From Actinomadura citrea (GTDB lineage Bacteria > Actinomycetota > Actinomycetes > Streptosporangiales > Streptosporangiaceae): a stretch of DNA of 64,000 nucleotides. Shown piece after piece: positions 43,976 to 51,809 of this stretch. The translations under genes and the position numbers were made by a program. The notes under the pieces are model-generated. The model saw only the letters and a program-made list of their open reading frames with translations. It was not told where the DNA came from and did not search any database. Positions within the stretch are counted from its first letter, which is position 1; every line of letters starts with the position of its first letter. The stretch is from NCBI RefSeq assembly GCF_013409045.1, contig NZ_JACCBT010000001.1:186001-250000 (forward strand), written 5' to 3'.

Positions 43976-44034
43976 GGAGCGATCGCTCCCATACTAGGGT
44001 CCGACCCAGTATTTGGGAGCGATCGCTCCCAAAT
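43976..44034. promoter_or_regulatory. Paired TetR operators, including a 24-bp perfect palindrome
   Basis: GGAGCGATCGCTCC occurs at 43976–43989 and again within a perfect 24-bp palindrome at 44011–44034 (core GGGAGCGATCGCTCCC with ATTT/AAAT ends). A third imperfect palindrome (ATACTAGGGTC facing GACCCAGTAT) lies between them at 43991–44012. They fill the gap between the divergent TetR and MFS genes. Confidence 0.8.
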
Positions 44035-44054
44035 GGATTCCTGGGGAGGTCGAC

Positions 44055-45251
44055 GTGACGAGTACCGAGCGGACCGCCCGCGCCGTACGGCAGGAGCCGG
44101 AGCCAAGCCGCTGGGCGGCCGTGGCGGCGGTGGCGCTGGGCACGTTCCTGTTGGTCACCGCCGAACAACTGCCCATCGGCCTGCTCACCGAGGTGGGCTC
44201 GGCGCTGCGGGTGTCCGAAGCCACGGCCGGACTGATGGTGACCGTGCCCAGCCTCGTCGCGGCGATCGCGGCCCCGGTGGTCCCGGCGCTGGTCGGCGGG
44301 CTGGACCGGCGGCTGCTGCTACTCGGCCTGATGGGGTTGATGACCTGCGCCAACCTGACGTCCGCGCTGGCGCCGAACTTCGGCGTGCTGGTGTCGTCCC
44401 GCGTGGTGGTCGGGGTGGCGATCGGCGGGTTCTGGGCGGTCGCGGGCGGGCTGGCGGTCCGGCTGGTGAACGAGGCGCACGTGCCGCGCGCCACCGCGAT
44501 CATCTTCGGCGGGGTCGGCGCGGCGAACGTGTTCGGCGTGCCCATCGGCACGGTGGTCGGCGGCTTGACCGGGTGGCGGATCGCGTTCGCGTCGCTCAGC
44601 GCGCTGGCGCTGGTCGCGCTGGCCGCACTGCTCAGCGTGCTGCCCCCGCTGGCCGCCTCCCAGGTGATGAGCCCGCGCCTGCTGGCCCGGCAGCTGCGCA
44701 ACCCCGGCGTCCGGGTCGGCATACTGGCCACCTTCCTCGTGGTGACCGGTCATTTCGCGGCCTACACCTTCGTCAGCCCGGCCCTGCAGCGGCTGTCCGG
44801 GATCGACGCGCGGCTGGTCGGGCCGCTGCTGTTCGGGTTCGGAATCGCGGGCATGATCGGCAACTTCGCCGCCGGGGCGGCACTGGCCCGCCGGACGCAC
44901 CGCACCGTGCAGGTGATCACCCTGACCCTTGCCGTCGCGATGCCGCTGTTCCTGCTTCTGGGCCGGGGCACGGTCGGCGGCATCGCGCTGCTGGTCGTGT
45001 GGGGCCTGGCCTACGGTGGGGTGTCGGTCGGACTGCAGACCTGGATGATCAAGGCCGCGCCGCGCGCGGTGGAGCCGGCCTCCGCGCTGTGGGTGGCGGT
45101 GTTCAACCTGTCGATCGGCCTGGGCGCGCTGGTCGGCGGCGTCGCCCTCGACTCGCTCGGCCTGTCGGGCGTGCTGTGGCTCGGCGGCGCCGCCGCTCTG
45201 GTCGCGGCGCTGGCGGTGTCGACCGCACGAGGCCACGCCGACCTGCGCTGA
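44055..45251 (+). CDS. MFS transporter (sugar-efflux/AraJ-like)
   Basis: 398 residues from the GTG at 44055, preceded by GGGGAGG at 5 nt. Twelve predicted helices; FLLVTAEQLPIGLLTEVGSALRVSEATAGLMVTV and VVVGVAIGGFWAVAGGLAVRLV are typical of the AraJ/YdhP group that exports drugs or sugars. Regulated by the divergent TetR protein through the 43976–44034 operators by context. Confidence 0.87.
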   Translation: MTSTERTARAVRQEPEPSRWAAVAAVALGTFLLVTAEQLPIGLLTEVGSALRVSEATAGLMVTVPSLVAAIAAPVVPALVGGLDRRLLLLGLMGLMTCANLTSALAPNFGVLVSSRVVVGVAIGGFWAVAGGLAVRLVNEAHVPRATAIIFGGVGAANVFGVPIGTVVGGLTGWRIAFASLSALALVALAALLSVLPPLAASQVMSPRLLARQLRNPGVRVGILATFLVVTGHFAAYTFVSPALQRLSGIDARLVGPLLFGFGIAGMIGNFAAGAALARRTHRTVQVITLTLAVAMPLFLLLGRGTVGGIALLVVWGLAYGGVSVGLQTWMIKAAPRAVEPASALWVAVFNLSIGLGALVGGVALDSLGLSGVLWLGGAAALVAALAVSTARGHADLR

Positions 45252-45276
45252 CCGGAGGCCACTCCGGCACCGCACC

Positions 45277-45295
45277 CCGCCCGCCGTCCGGGCGG
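45277..45295. terminator. Weak hairpin between convergent MFS and TetR genes
   Basis: CCGCCCG (45277–45283) pairs with CGGGCGG (45289–45295) across a 5-nt loop in the 124-nt convergent gap. Confidence 0.35.
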
Positions 45296-45375
45296 CCGAC
45301 CGAACCCGGCCCCACGGCCGCCGCCTTGCGTGAACTGCACACCGATCGCACCGCTGCGACGGGCCGGGTTCCGTT

Positions 45376-46029
45376 TCACTGATCTGTTGTCTCCCCGGCC
45401 GGCCGCCCGTAGAGGGTGGCGGTCCAGGTGTCGGTGAGGACGTCGACGAGGGTGTCCTCGTCGTCGAAGGGCGGGATCCCGGCTGCGGCCAGATAGTAGA
45501 GCCGCTCACCGTGCCAGGTCAGTGATGCGGCGACAGCGCGCACGTTCATGCCGGAGAGTCGTCGCAGGGCCTGCGGGTCGGACTGGATACGCGCCACGGC
45601 GGCGTCGGTGAACAGGTCCATCTGTTCAAGCCAGAGAGCTCGCAGGTCGGGGTCGGAGGCCCAGTTCTCCACGATCGCCATGAGGACGCCCGCGTTCTCG
45701 CGCCACAGCCGGGCGCCTTCCTGGGTCCCCGCCCGCAGTGCGGTGACCGGGTCCTGCCGTCCGTCGGTCCAGGGATGGGCCGCCTGCCGGCCCTGCGCCA
45801 CGGCCCGGCGTACCAGCTCGGCCAGCACGGCCTGCTTGTTGGGGAAGTAGAAGTAGAAGCTGGCGCGGGACACCCCGGCGGCGGTCAGGATGTCGGCCAC
45901 GCTGAGGCCGTCGAACCGGCGCTCCCGCAGCAGCTCGCGCGTCGCGGACAGGATCTGTTCCCCGGGTGGGCCGGAGGTGGGCGGGGTGTCGGATCGGCGA
46001 GCGGGCCGGGAGGAGCGCTTGGCGGACAT
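45376..46029 (-). CDS. TetR/AcrR-family transcriptional regulator
   Basis: 217 residues. Helix-turn-helix: DGLSVADILTAAGVSRASFYFYFPNKQAVLAELV. The C-terminal region (TALRAGTQEGARLWRENAGVLMAIVENW) fits the EthR-like TetR group. It is divergent from the VOC–aldo/keto reductase pair with a candidate operator in between. The long basic N terminus (MSAKRSSRPARRS) is typical of such repressors. Confidence 0.87.
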   Translation of the reverse strand: MSAKRSSRPARRSDTPPTSGPPGEQILSATRELLRERRFDGLSVADILTAAGVSRASFYFYFPNKQAVLAELVRRAVAQGRQAAHPWTDGRQDPVTALRAGTQEGARLWRENAGVLMAIVENWASDPDLRALWLEQMDLFTDAAVARIQSDPQALRRLSGMNVRAVAASLTWHGERLYYLAAAGIPPFDDEDTLVDVLTDTWTATLYGRPAGETTDQ

Positions 46030-46051
46030 GAGGGCATCATACGCGATGTCT

Positions 46052-46077
46052 ATACACAGTGTCCGTACAACGTGTAT
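46052..46077. promoter_or_regulatory. Candidate TetR operator upstream of the VOC–AKR pair
   Basis: ATACAC (46052–46057) faces GTGTAT (46072–46077) in a 26-nt imperfect palindrome located 12 nt before the VOC start and 23 nt before the divergent TetR start. Confidence 0.5.
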
Positions 46078-46088
46078 GGTCCCGGTTC

Positions 46089-46535
46089 ATGGCAGAGATA
46101 GCGATCCATTTGGTCGTCACCGATCCCGACCAGGCCGCCGCCTGGTACGCCGAGGCGTTGGGCGCGCGCGAGACGAGCCGCGTAGCGATTCCCGGCGGGG
46201 CGACGCTGACCGTCGAACTGCGGCTCAGCGGCACGGTGCTGGCGGTGGCGGGAGAGATGCCCGAACGCGGCATGCGCTCACCGGCGAGCCTCGGCGGCAC
46301 GCCCGCCGCACTGCATGTCCCCGTCTCCGACGTCGACGCGGCCTGGGCGCGGGCGACGGCGGCCGGAGCCACGGTCTTCGAGCCGGTGCACGACGCGTTC
46401 TGGGGTGATCGCACCGGCCAGTTCCTGGATCCGTTCGGGCACCGGTGGGCGCTGGACCAGCACGTGCGCGACGTGCCGCACGAGGAGGTCGTCGCGCAGG
46501 CCGCGCAGCTGTTCTCCGGGTCGGGGAAGGCGTGA
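46089..46535 (+). CDS. VOC-family (PhnB/glyoxalase-like) protein
   Basis: 148 residues: IHLVVTDPDQAAAWYAEALGA at the N terminus and FWGDRTGQFLDPFGHRWALDQHV at the C terminus, the two βαβββ modules of a vicinal oxygen chelate fold. Metal ligands are not certain. It may bind or detoxify small electrophiles. Overlaps the aldo/keto reductase start (GTGA), so they form an operon under the divergent TetR regulator. Confidence 0.8.
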   Translation: MAEIAIHLVVTDPDQAAAWYAEALGARETSRVAIPGGATLTVELRLSGTVLAVAGEMPERGMRSPASLGGTPAALHVPVSDVDAAWARATAAGATVFEPVHDAFWGDRTGQFLDPFGHRWALDQHVRDVPHEEVVAQAAQLFSGSGKA

Positions 46536-47548
46536 GATATCGGACGCTGGGCGCCAGCGGCCTCCGGGTGTCCGAGGCGATCCTGGGTGCGATGACCTTC
46601 GGTGAGCACGGCGGCGTGGGCGCGCCCCTGCCCGAGTGCCGCCGGATGCTCGACCAGTACGCCGAAGCCGGCGGAAACATGATCGACACCGCGGTGAACT
46701 ATCGCGACGGGGCCAGCGAGGAGTTCCTCGGCGAACTCCTGGAAGGCCGGCGGGACTCGTTCGTGCTCGGTACCAAGTACACCGTCTCCCGCGACCGCGA
46801 CGACCCGAACGCCGCAGGCAACCAGCGCAAGAACCTGCGCGCCTCGCTGGAGACCAGCCTGCGCCGGCTGCGCACCGACTACCTCGACGTGTACTGGGTG
46901 CACATGTGGGACCGGCACACGCCGGTCGAGGAGACCATGCGCGCGCTCGACGACGCGGTTCAGGCCGGCAAGGTGCTGTACGTGGGGATCTCCGACACCC
47001 CCGCCTGGGTCGTCGCGCACGCCAACACACTGGCCCAGTGCCGCGGCTGGAGCCGGTTCATCGCCCTCCAGGTCCCCTACAGCCTGCTGAAGCGCGACAT
47101 CGAGCGAGACCTGCTGCCGATGGCCGAGACGCTCGGACTCGCCGTCACGGCGTGGAGCCCGCTGGCCGGCGGGGTGCTGTCGGGAAAGTACACCCGCTCG
47201 GGGACTGCCAGTGGCCGGCTCGCCGGCGCATCGCTCTCGGACGGCGACCACGCCGTCGCCCGCGTCGTCGCAGAGGTCGCCGACGAGCTGGGAGCCACGC
47301 CGGCGCAGGTGGCGATCGCCTGGACGATGAGCCGTTCGCCCATCGTCCATCCCATCATCGGGGCACGCACCAGTGATCAGTTGCGCGACAACCTCGCCGC
47401 ACTCGATCTCACCCTCCCGCCCGAGATCGTCGCTCGACTGACCGAGGCCACCGAGTTCACGCCCGGGTTCCCGAACGACTTCATCGCCGAAACCTCTCCC
47501 TGGGTCTTCGGCGCCGCGCTCCCCACCCCCGGAAGACCGCAGGAGTAG
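46532..47548 (+). CDS. Aldo/keto reductase
   Basis: 338 residues, GTG start overlapping the VOC stop. AKR motifs: the conserved N terminus RYRTLGASGLRVSEAILGAMTFG, catalytic Tyr in NMIDTAVNYRDGASEE, Lys in FVLGTKYTVS and His in DVYWVHMWDRHTP, with IGARTSDQLRDNLAAL as NADPH-binding end. It reduces aldehydes or ketones with NADPH. Substrate unknown; co-regulation with a VOC protein and a TetR repressor suggests a detoxification unit. Confidence 0.9.
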   Translation: MRYRTLGASGLRVSEAILGAMTFGEHGGVGAPLPECRRMLDQYAEAGGNMIDTAVNYRDGASEEFLGELLEGRRDSFVLGTKYTVSRDRDDPNAAGNQRKNLRASLETSLRRLRTDYLDVYWVHMWDRHTPVEETMRALDDAVQAGKVLYVGISDTPAWVVAHANTLAQCRGWSRFIALQVPYSLLKRDIERDLLPMAETLGLAVTAWSPLAGGVLSGKYTRSGTASGRLAGASLSDGDHAVARVVAEVADELGATPAQVAIAWTMSRSPIVHPIIGARTSDQLRDNLAALDLTLPPEIVARLTEATEFTPGFPNDFIAETSPWVFGAALPTPGRPQE

Positions 47549-47614
47549 GGCCCGGCTGACGCACGCGTCCACTGGATCGCGAGGGGGAGGAATCCGGCGC
47601 AGCCGATGGTCAGT

Positions 47615-47647
47615 TCAGTCGGCGCTGAGCCCTGGGCGCCTATTCAT
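47615..47647 (-). pseudogene. Remnant of a sensor histidine kinase gene (first ten codons only)
   Basis: An ATG at 47647, overlapping the end of the response regulator gene as kinases do, encodes MNRRPGLSAD and then stops at 47615. Actinomycete OmpR-type operons often continue with a kinase starting MNRRPGLS(V/A)R. The rest of the kinase is absent; aldo/keto reductase DNA lies beyond. This looks like a deletion or recombination junction. Confidence 0.55.
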
Positions 47648-48335
47648 CAGTGCCGCCGGGGTGGACGGGGTCGGTCCCGGTTTCGATTCGGTAGCCGACG
47701 CCGGGCACCGTGGCGATGAGCCAGGGTTCGCCGAGTCGTTTGCGCAGGGCGGAGACGGTGATGCGGACGGCGTTGGTGAACGGGTCGGCGTTGGCGTCCC
47801 AGGCCCGCTCCAGGAGCTCTTCGGCGCTGACGACACCGCCGTCGGCGGCGACGAGGACGTCGAGCACGGCGAACTGCTTGCGGGTGAGCGCGACGTAGCG
47901 TCCGTCGCGGTAGACCTCCCGGCGGAAGGGGTCCAGCCGCAGGTCCGCGATCTCGCGGACCGGGGGGCGGGCGTGCGCGCGCCTGCGGTCCAGCGCACGC
48001 AGCCGCATGACGAGCTCTCGAAGCTCGAACGGTTTGGTGAGGTAGTCGTCGGCGCCGAGCTCGAACCCCGAGGCCTTGTCGTCGATCCGATCGGCGGCGG
48101 TGAGCATGAGGATGGGGATGCCGCTGCCGGAGGCCACGATCCACCGGGCGACCTCGTCGCCGGAGGGACCGGGGATGTCGCGGTCCAGGACCGCCAGGTC
48201 GTAGGAGTTGACGCTGAGCAGTTCCAGGGCGGAGTCGCCGTCGCCGGCGATGTCGGCGGCGATCGCCTCCAGCCGCAGACCGTCACGGACGGCTTCGGCC
48301 AGGTAGGGCTCGTCCTCAACGACCAGCACGCGCAT
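47640..48335 (-). CDS. OmpR-family response regulator without a partner kinase
   Basis: 231 residues. Receiver domain 1–115: acidic pair ED near residue 8, phospho-acceptor Asp51 and KPF near 101 (YLTKPFELRELV). DNA-binding winged helix about 130–222 (LTRKQFAVLDVLVAADGGVVSAEELLERAW…VRITVSALRKRL). The usual histidine kinase downstream is missing except for ten codons. It may be activated by another kinase or be an orphan left after deletion. Confidence 0.9.
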   Translation of the reverse strand: MRVLVVEDEPYLAEAVRDGLRLEAIAADIAGDGDSALELLSVNSYDLAVLDRDIPGPSGDEVARWIVASGSGIPILMLTAADRIDDKASGFELGADDYLTKPFELRELVMRLRALDRRRAHARPPVREIADLRLDPFRREVYRDGRYVALTRKQFAVLDVLVAADGGVVSAEELLERAWDANADPFTNAVRITVSALRKRLGEPWLIATVPGVGYRIETGTDPVHPGGTDE

Positions 48336-48402
48336 ACCTGAAGGCTAGGCGGGACGGCATATCGCCGACATATGCAAAGCCGGGCCGCCACCGAGAGCAC
48401 GA

Positions 48403-48840
48403 TCACCGAGCCTTACCTTCACCTGTGGCTTGGGTGAACCGGAGGAGGTTTCCGGAGGGGTCGAGGAAGGCGCAGTCGCGGATTCCCGGACGGTCGATCG
48501 GTTCCTGCATCACCTCGGTGCCCGCGGCCTCCAGGCGCTCGAAGACGGCGTCGCAGTCGTCGGTCGCGAAGACGAGGCGGTGCACGAGGTCGTCCGCGAC
48601 CGTCCTGCGCTCGGCCGACGGGTCCGCGGGGCGTGGCACGAGGAAGATCCGCATGTCCGGCTGCCGTGGCGGTGCGACGGCTGGTGCCTCCAGGGAGGCG
48701 GCGTTGTCGTTCACCTCGAAGCCGAGCACGTCCCGGTAGAAGGCGAGCGCCTGTTCGAGGTCGTCGACGGCCAGGGCGCAGGACGAGAGCCGCAAGCTCA
48801 AGCTCGCGGCGTGAATCGGCCGAAGGTCGTCGCCCGTCAC
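48403..48840 (-). CDS. VOC-family glyoxalase-like protein
   Basis: 145 residues: LSSCALAVDDLEQALAFYRDVLGFEV at the N-terminal module and RDCAFLDPSGNLLRFTQ at the end are typical of the vicinal oxygen chelate superfamily. Its GTG overlaps the sigma-factor stop, so it is in the sigma-factor operon and a likely member of its regulon. Reaction unknown. Confidence 0.82.
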   Translation of the reverse strand: MTGDDLRPIHAASLSLRLSSCALAVDDLEQALAFYRDVLGFEVNDNAASLEAPAVAPPRQPDMRIFLVPRPADPSAERRTVADDLVHRLVFATDDCDAVFERLEAAGTEVMQEPIDRPGIRDCAFLDPSGNLLRFTQATGEGKAR

Positions 48841-49709
48841 TGCTCCACCGAGTGGGAGGGCAGGAAGACGACATCGAGGGCGCGGAGCCGGTCGGGGTCG
48901 GTATCGACGCTGATGCTGGTGATCTGGCCGTCTTCGACGGTGAATGTGATGACGGCTCTGTTCACGCCCTGGTGGGCCCAGACGGCCGCGGGCTCCCCGT
49001 CGACGAGGGCGAGGCGTGCGGCCTGGGCGCGGCCCGTGAAGAAGGACGCCACGGCTTCGGCGCCGCGGGACTCGCCGACGATCACCGCGTCGGGATCGAG
49101 GAGGTCGAGCAGGGCGTGGAAATCGCCGCCGCGCGCCGCCGCGAGGAACGCCGCGACGATCTCCCGTTTCGCGGAACGCGCGGCGCCGGACGCCCCGGCG
49201 GCGCCCTGCACACGCCGCCGTGCCCGGCTGGCGAGCTGCCGGGCCGCCGCCGGTGACCGGTCGATGATGGAGCCGATCTCCCCGAACGACACCGCGAAGA
49301 CGTCGTGCAGGACGAACGCGAGCCGCTCGGCGGGCGTCAGCGTGTCCAGCACCACCGTCAGCGCGACGCCCACCGAGTCGGCCAGCAGCGCCTCGTCCTC
49401 GGGATCGGCCTCGCCGACCGGATGGACGCGCGCCTGAGGCGTCCTCGGCTCGGGCGGCAGTGCCCCGGTGGCGTCCTCACGTCTGCTCCGGCGCGCCTCC
49501 AACTGGTTCAGACACACCCGCGCGACGACGGTCGTCAGCCACCCGGCGGGGTTCTCCACCTGACCGGTGTCGGCGCGGCTGACCCGAGCCCAGGCCTCCT
49601 GCACCGCGTCCTCGGCCTCGCTCCGCGAGCCCAGCATCCGGTACGCCACCGCCTGCAGGTGCCGTTGGTGTTCGGCGAACCGCGCGCTCAGCCAATCCTG
49701 CTCGGCCAT
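48837..49709 (-). CDS. ECF41-type (SigJ-like) RNA polymerase sigma factor with SnoaL-like C-terminal extension
   Basis: 290 residues. Sigma region 2 is at about 10–75 (LQAVAYRMLGSRSEAEDAVQEAWARVSR), region 4 at about 115–170 (LDTLTPAERLAFVLHDVFAVSFGEIGSIIDRSPAAARQL). A C-terminal extension of about 110 residues resembles SnoaL/NTF2 folds. That extension controls activity in ECF41 factors in place of an anti-sigma protein. It ends with a TDPDRLRALD variant of the NPDKL-like motif; a DGGGK-like motif is not evident. Divergent TGTCACA promoters lie upstream. Confidence 0.87.
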   Translation of the reverse strand: MAEQDWLSARFAEHQRHLQAVAYRMLGSRSEAEDAVQEAWARVSRADTGQVENPAGWLTTVVARVCLNQLEARRSRREDATGALPPEPRTPQARVHPVGEADPEDEALLADSVGVALTVVLDTLTPAERLAFVLHDVFAVSFGEIGSIIDRSPAAARQLASRARRRVQGAAGASGAARSAKREIVAAFLAAARGGDFHALLDLLDPDAVIVGESRGAEAVASFFTGRAQAARLALVDGEPAAVWAHQGVNRAVITFTVEDGQITSISVDTDPDRLRALDVVFLPSHSVEQ

Positions 49710-49710
49710 C

Positions 49711-49773
49711 TGTCACACTCCCGCGAAAGTCCCTGTCATACGAAGTGACCGGCGCGATCGCGCCGATGTGACA
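49711..49773. promoter_or_regulatory. Divergent ECF41-like promoters
   Basis: Rightward: TGTCACA at 49711–49717, 16-nt spacer, TGTC at 49734–49737. Leftward, toward the sigma gene: TGTCACA (complement of 49767–49773), 16-nt spacer, GGTC (complement of 49747–49750). ECF41 promoters are reported as TGTCACA-N16-CGTC, so both match except one base of the −10. A 14-bp palindrome GGCGCGATCGCGCC (49751–49764) fills the leftward spacer. Confidence 0.6.
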
Positions 49774-49835
49774 TCCGGGCCCGGCTGTCCTCCCCGCCGC
49801 ATCCGGCGGACCACTCGCACATGAAGGAGACGACC

Positions 49836-50249
49836 ATGAAGGCTCACGTCAGTTCCATCCTTCTCGGCGTCCGGGACTTGGACCGGGCCAAGCGGTTCTA
49901 CACCGACGGACTGGGCTGGACGATCAAGGACGACTGGGGCATCTCGGTGTTCTTCGAATCGGACGGCGCCTCGCCCGTCGGCTTCTACGGCCGCAAGGGC
50001 CTGGCCGACCAGGTCGGCACCAGCCCGGACGGCAGCGGTTTCGGCGGCGTGGTCCTGACCTACGTCGTCCGCAGCCGGGCGCGGGTCGACGAGGTCATGG
50101 CGGAGGCCGAGAAGGCCGGCGCCACGATCCTCAAGCCCGCCGGTCCCCTGCCCTGGGGAGGCTACGGCGGCACCTTCGCCGACCCTGAGGGCCACATCTG
50201 GAGCCTCGGCCACAGCGATCAGGGCGAGGACCAGCCCTACGCCGAGTAG
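49836..50249 (+). CDS. VOC-family protein, likely sigma-factor target
   Basis: 137 residues from the ATG at 49836, which has AAGGAG at a proper distance. MKAHVSSILLGVRDLDRAKRFYTDGLGW and the C-terminal YGGTFADPEGHIWSLGHS are typical VOC modules. It is related to the next gene (50333–50725). It begins downstream of the rightward ECF41-like promoter. Substrate unknown. Confidence 0.83.
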   Translation: MKAHVSSILLGVRDLDRAKRFYTDGLGWTIKDDWGISVFFESDGASPVGFYGRKGLADQVGTSPDGSGFGGVVLTYVVRSRARVDEVMAEAEKAGATILKPAGPLPWGGYGGTFADPEGHIWSLGHSDQGEDQPYAE

Positions 50250-50332
50250 CGCGAGCCATCACGTGCCCGGGCACCCGCCACGGGCACTCCAGAAAGCCGA
50301 TCCCGGTACCGCGCACCCGTGAGGAGAACACC

Positions 50333-50725
50333 GTGTCACCGCAGATGAGCGCCGTCATGCTCGGCGTCGACGACCTGGACCGCGCCAAGCGGTTCTACGC
50401 CGAAGGCCTGGGCTGCGAGATCGACAAGGACACCCGCCACTTCGTCTCGTTCCACCTGGGGGAGGGCTCACCGCAGCTCGCCCTCTACGAGTGGGACGCC
50501 GCGGCCGAGGACGCCGGCGTCCCGCCCGAGGGATCCGGATTCCGAGGGGCCTCCTTCCACCTGAACCCCGACTCGCGGGACGCGGTCGACGAGACGATGC
50601 GCAAGGCCGTCGCGGCCGGCGGCAGCGTGGTCAGGGAAGCGGCCCCCGCCCCGTGGGGCGGCTACTTCGGCTACTTCGCCGACCCCGACGGGTACCTGTG
50701 GAAGGTCACCACCTACGCCTCGTGA
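50333..50725 (+). CDS. VOC-family protein
   Basis: 130 residues, GTG start with GAGGAGA upstream. MSAVMLGVDDLDRAKRFYAEGLGCEID and PWGGYFGYFADPDGYLWKV mark the two VOC halves. It resembles the preceding VOC protein across both modules, suggesting duplication. Followed by a terminator at 50742–50768. Confidence 0.83.
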   Translation: MSPQMSAVMLGVDDLDRAKRFYAEGLGCEIDKDTRHFVSFHLGEGSPQLALYEWDAAAEDAGVPPEGSGFRGASFHLNPDSRDAVDETMRKAVAAGGSVVREAAPAPWGGYFGYFADPDGYLWKVTTYAS

Positions 50726-50741
50726 TCGCCGGAACTCAGCA

Positions 50742-50768
50742 CGGGCCCGGTCGGCACGGCCGGGCCCG
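50742..50768 (+). terminator. Hairpin after the second VOC gene
   Basis: CGGGCCCGG (50742–50750) pairs with CCGGGCCCG (50760–50768), 9-nt loop. Confidence 0.55.
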
Positions 50769-50807
50769 CGCGTCCACGGCGATCCGGCATGACAGAAGGG
50801 GCAGATC

Positions 50808-51242
50808 ATGAAGTTCCGCACCGTGGTCGAACCTCCGGAGCCCATGCGCGGCCTGGAGGTCCCCGCCGAGGTCGTGGAGGAACTCGGCGGAGGCGCGCGA
50901 CCGAGGGTGACGATCACCATCAACGGACACTCGTGGCAGAGCAGGGTGGCCATCATGCGCGGCCGCCACCTGCTCGGCCTCAGCAACGCCAACCGGCGGG
51001 CCGCGGATGTCGCGACCGGCGACGAGGTCGAGGTGGAGCTGGAGCTCGACACCGAACCGCGCGTCGTCGTCGAACCCGCGGACTTCGTCCGGGCCCTGGA
51101 CGACGACCCCGTCGCCCGCGCCGCCTACGACGGTCTCTCGGACAGCCGCAGGCGCGAGCACGTGCGCGCCATCGAGAGCGCGAAGAGGCCCGAGACGCGT
51201 CGGCGGCGTATCGAGAAGGCCATCGCCACCCTGCGGGCCTGA
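50808..51242 (+). CDS. DUF1905/YdeI-OmpD-associated domain protein
   Basis: 144 residues. An N-terminal DUF1905 β-domain (FRTVVEPPEPMRGLEVPAEVVEELGGGARPRV) is followed by a YdeI/OmdA-like helical tail (LDDDPVARAAYDGLSDSRRREHVRAIESAKRPETRRRRIEKAI, spanning about 98–140). Proteins of this pair of domains are common in actinomycete accessory loci near VOC and ECF41 genes. Function unknown. Confidence 0.8.
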   Translation: MKFRTVVEPPEPMRGLEVPAEVVEELGGGARPRVTITINGHSWQSRVAIMRGRHLLGLSNANRRAADVATGDEVEVELELDTEPRVVVEPADFVRALDDDPVARAAYDGLSDSRRREHVRAIESAKRPETRRRRIEKAIATLRA

Positions 51243-51323
51243 AACCGGAAGCGGGAGTCCGCCGGCGGAGGAATCGCCGCGCGGACGCCTGACCCTGCCC
51301 GACTTCCCCGGAAGGAACGAAAG

Positions 51324-51752
51324 ATGTTGAAGCGGCTCACGACCGGTCTGTACTGGTTTCTGGCCTTGGAATTCGCGCTGGGCGCCGTGACCAAGTACTG
51401 GCCGGGCGACACGTTCGTCAGCTCGGCGTACTCGGTGAAGTTCGTTGACTGGGGTTACCCGTCCTGGATGCGCTTCGTGGTCGGCGCCCTGGAGGGTGCA
51501 GCCGCCGTCCTGCTGGTGATCCCCGACAAGCGAACACGCTTCGTCGGTGCCACGACGCTGGTGCTCGTGCTCACCGGCGCGGTCACCACCCACATCGTCA
51601 ATCACGACCCGGCCGTGGAGAGCTGGGCCGCGCCGACCCACTTCGTCATCATGGGCGTCATCGCTCTGGCCAACTGGCCCGCCGACTGGCGAGATCTCCT
51701 GCGGAGCCCCACGCCGTCACAGACTGATCATCATGTCCAGCCAACGAACTGA
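51324..51752 (+). CDS. DoxX-like small membrane protein
   Basis: 142 residues with four hydrophobic segments (TGLYWFLALEFALGAVTKYW, FVVGALEGAAAVLLVIP, ATTLVLVLTGAVTTHIV, FVIMGVIALANW). The arrangement fits DoxX-like proteins, which often occur with ECF41 factors and oxidative-stress genes. GGAAGGAA lies upstream of the ATG. Function unknown. Confidence 0.65.
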   Translation: MLKRLTTGLYWFLALEFALGAVTKYWPGDTFVSSAYSVKFVDWGYPSWMRFVVGALEGAAAVLLVIPDKRTRFVGATTLVLVLTGAVTTHIVNHDPAVESWAAPTHFVIMGVIALANWPADWRDLLRSPTPSQTDHHVQPTN

Positions 51753-51809
51753 CGGGGGTGGCACCTTCAAGGGAACCCTTCACCGGCCTGGGCCCGAAGG
51801 GCCGCGCGG

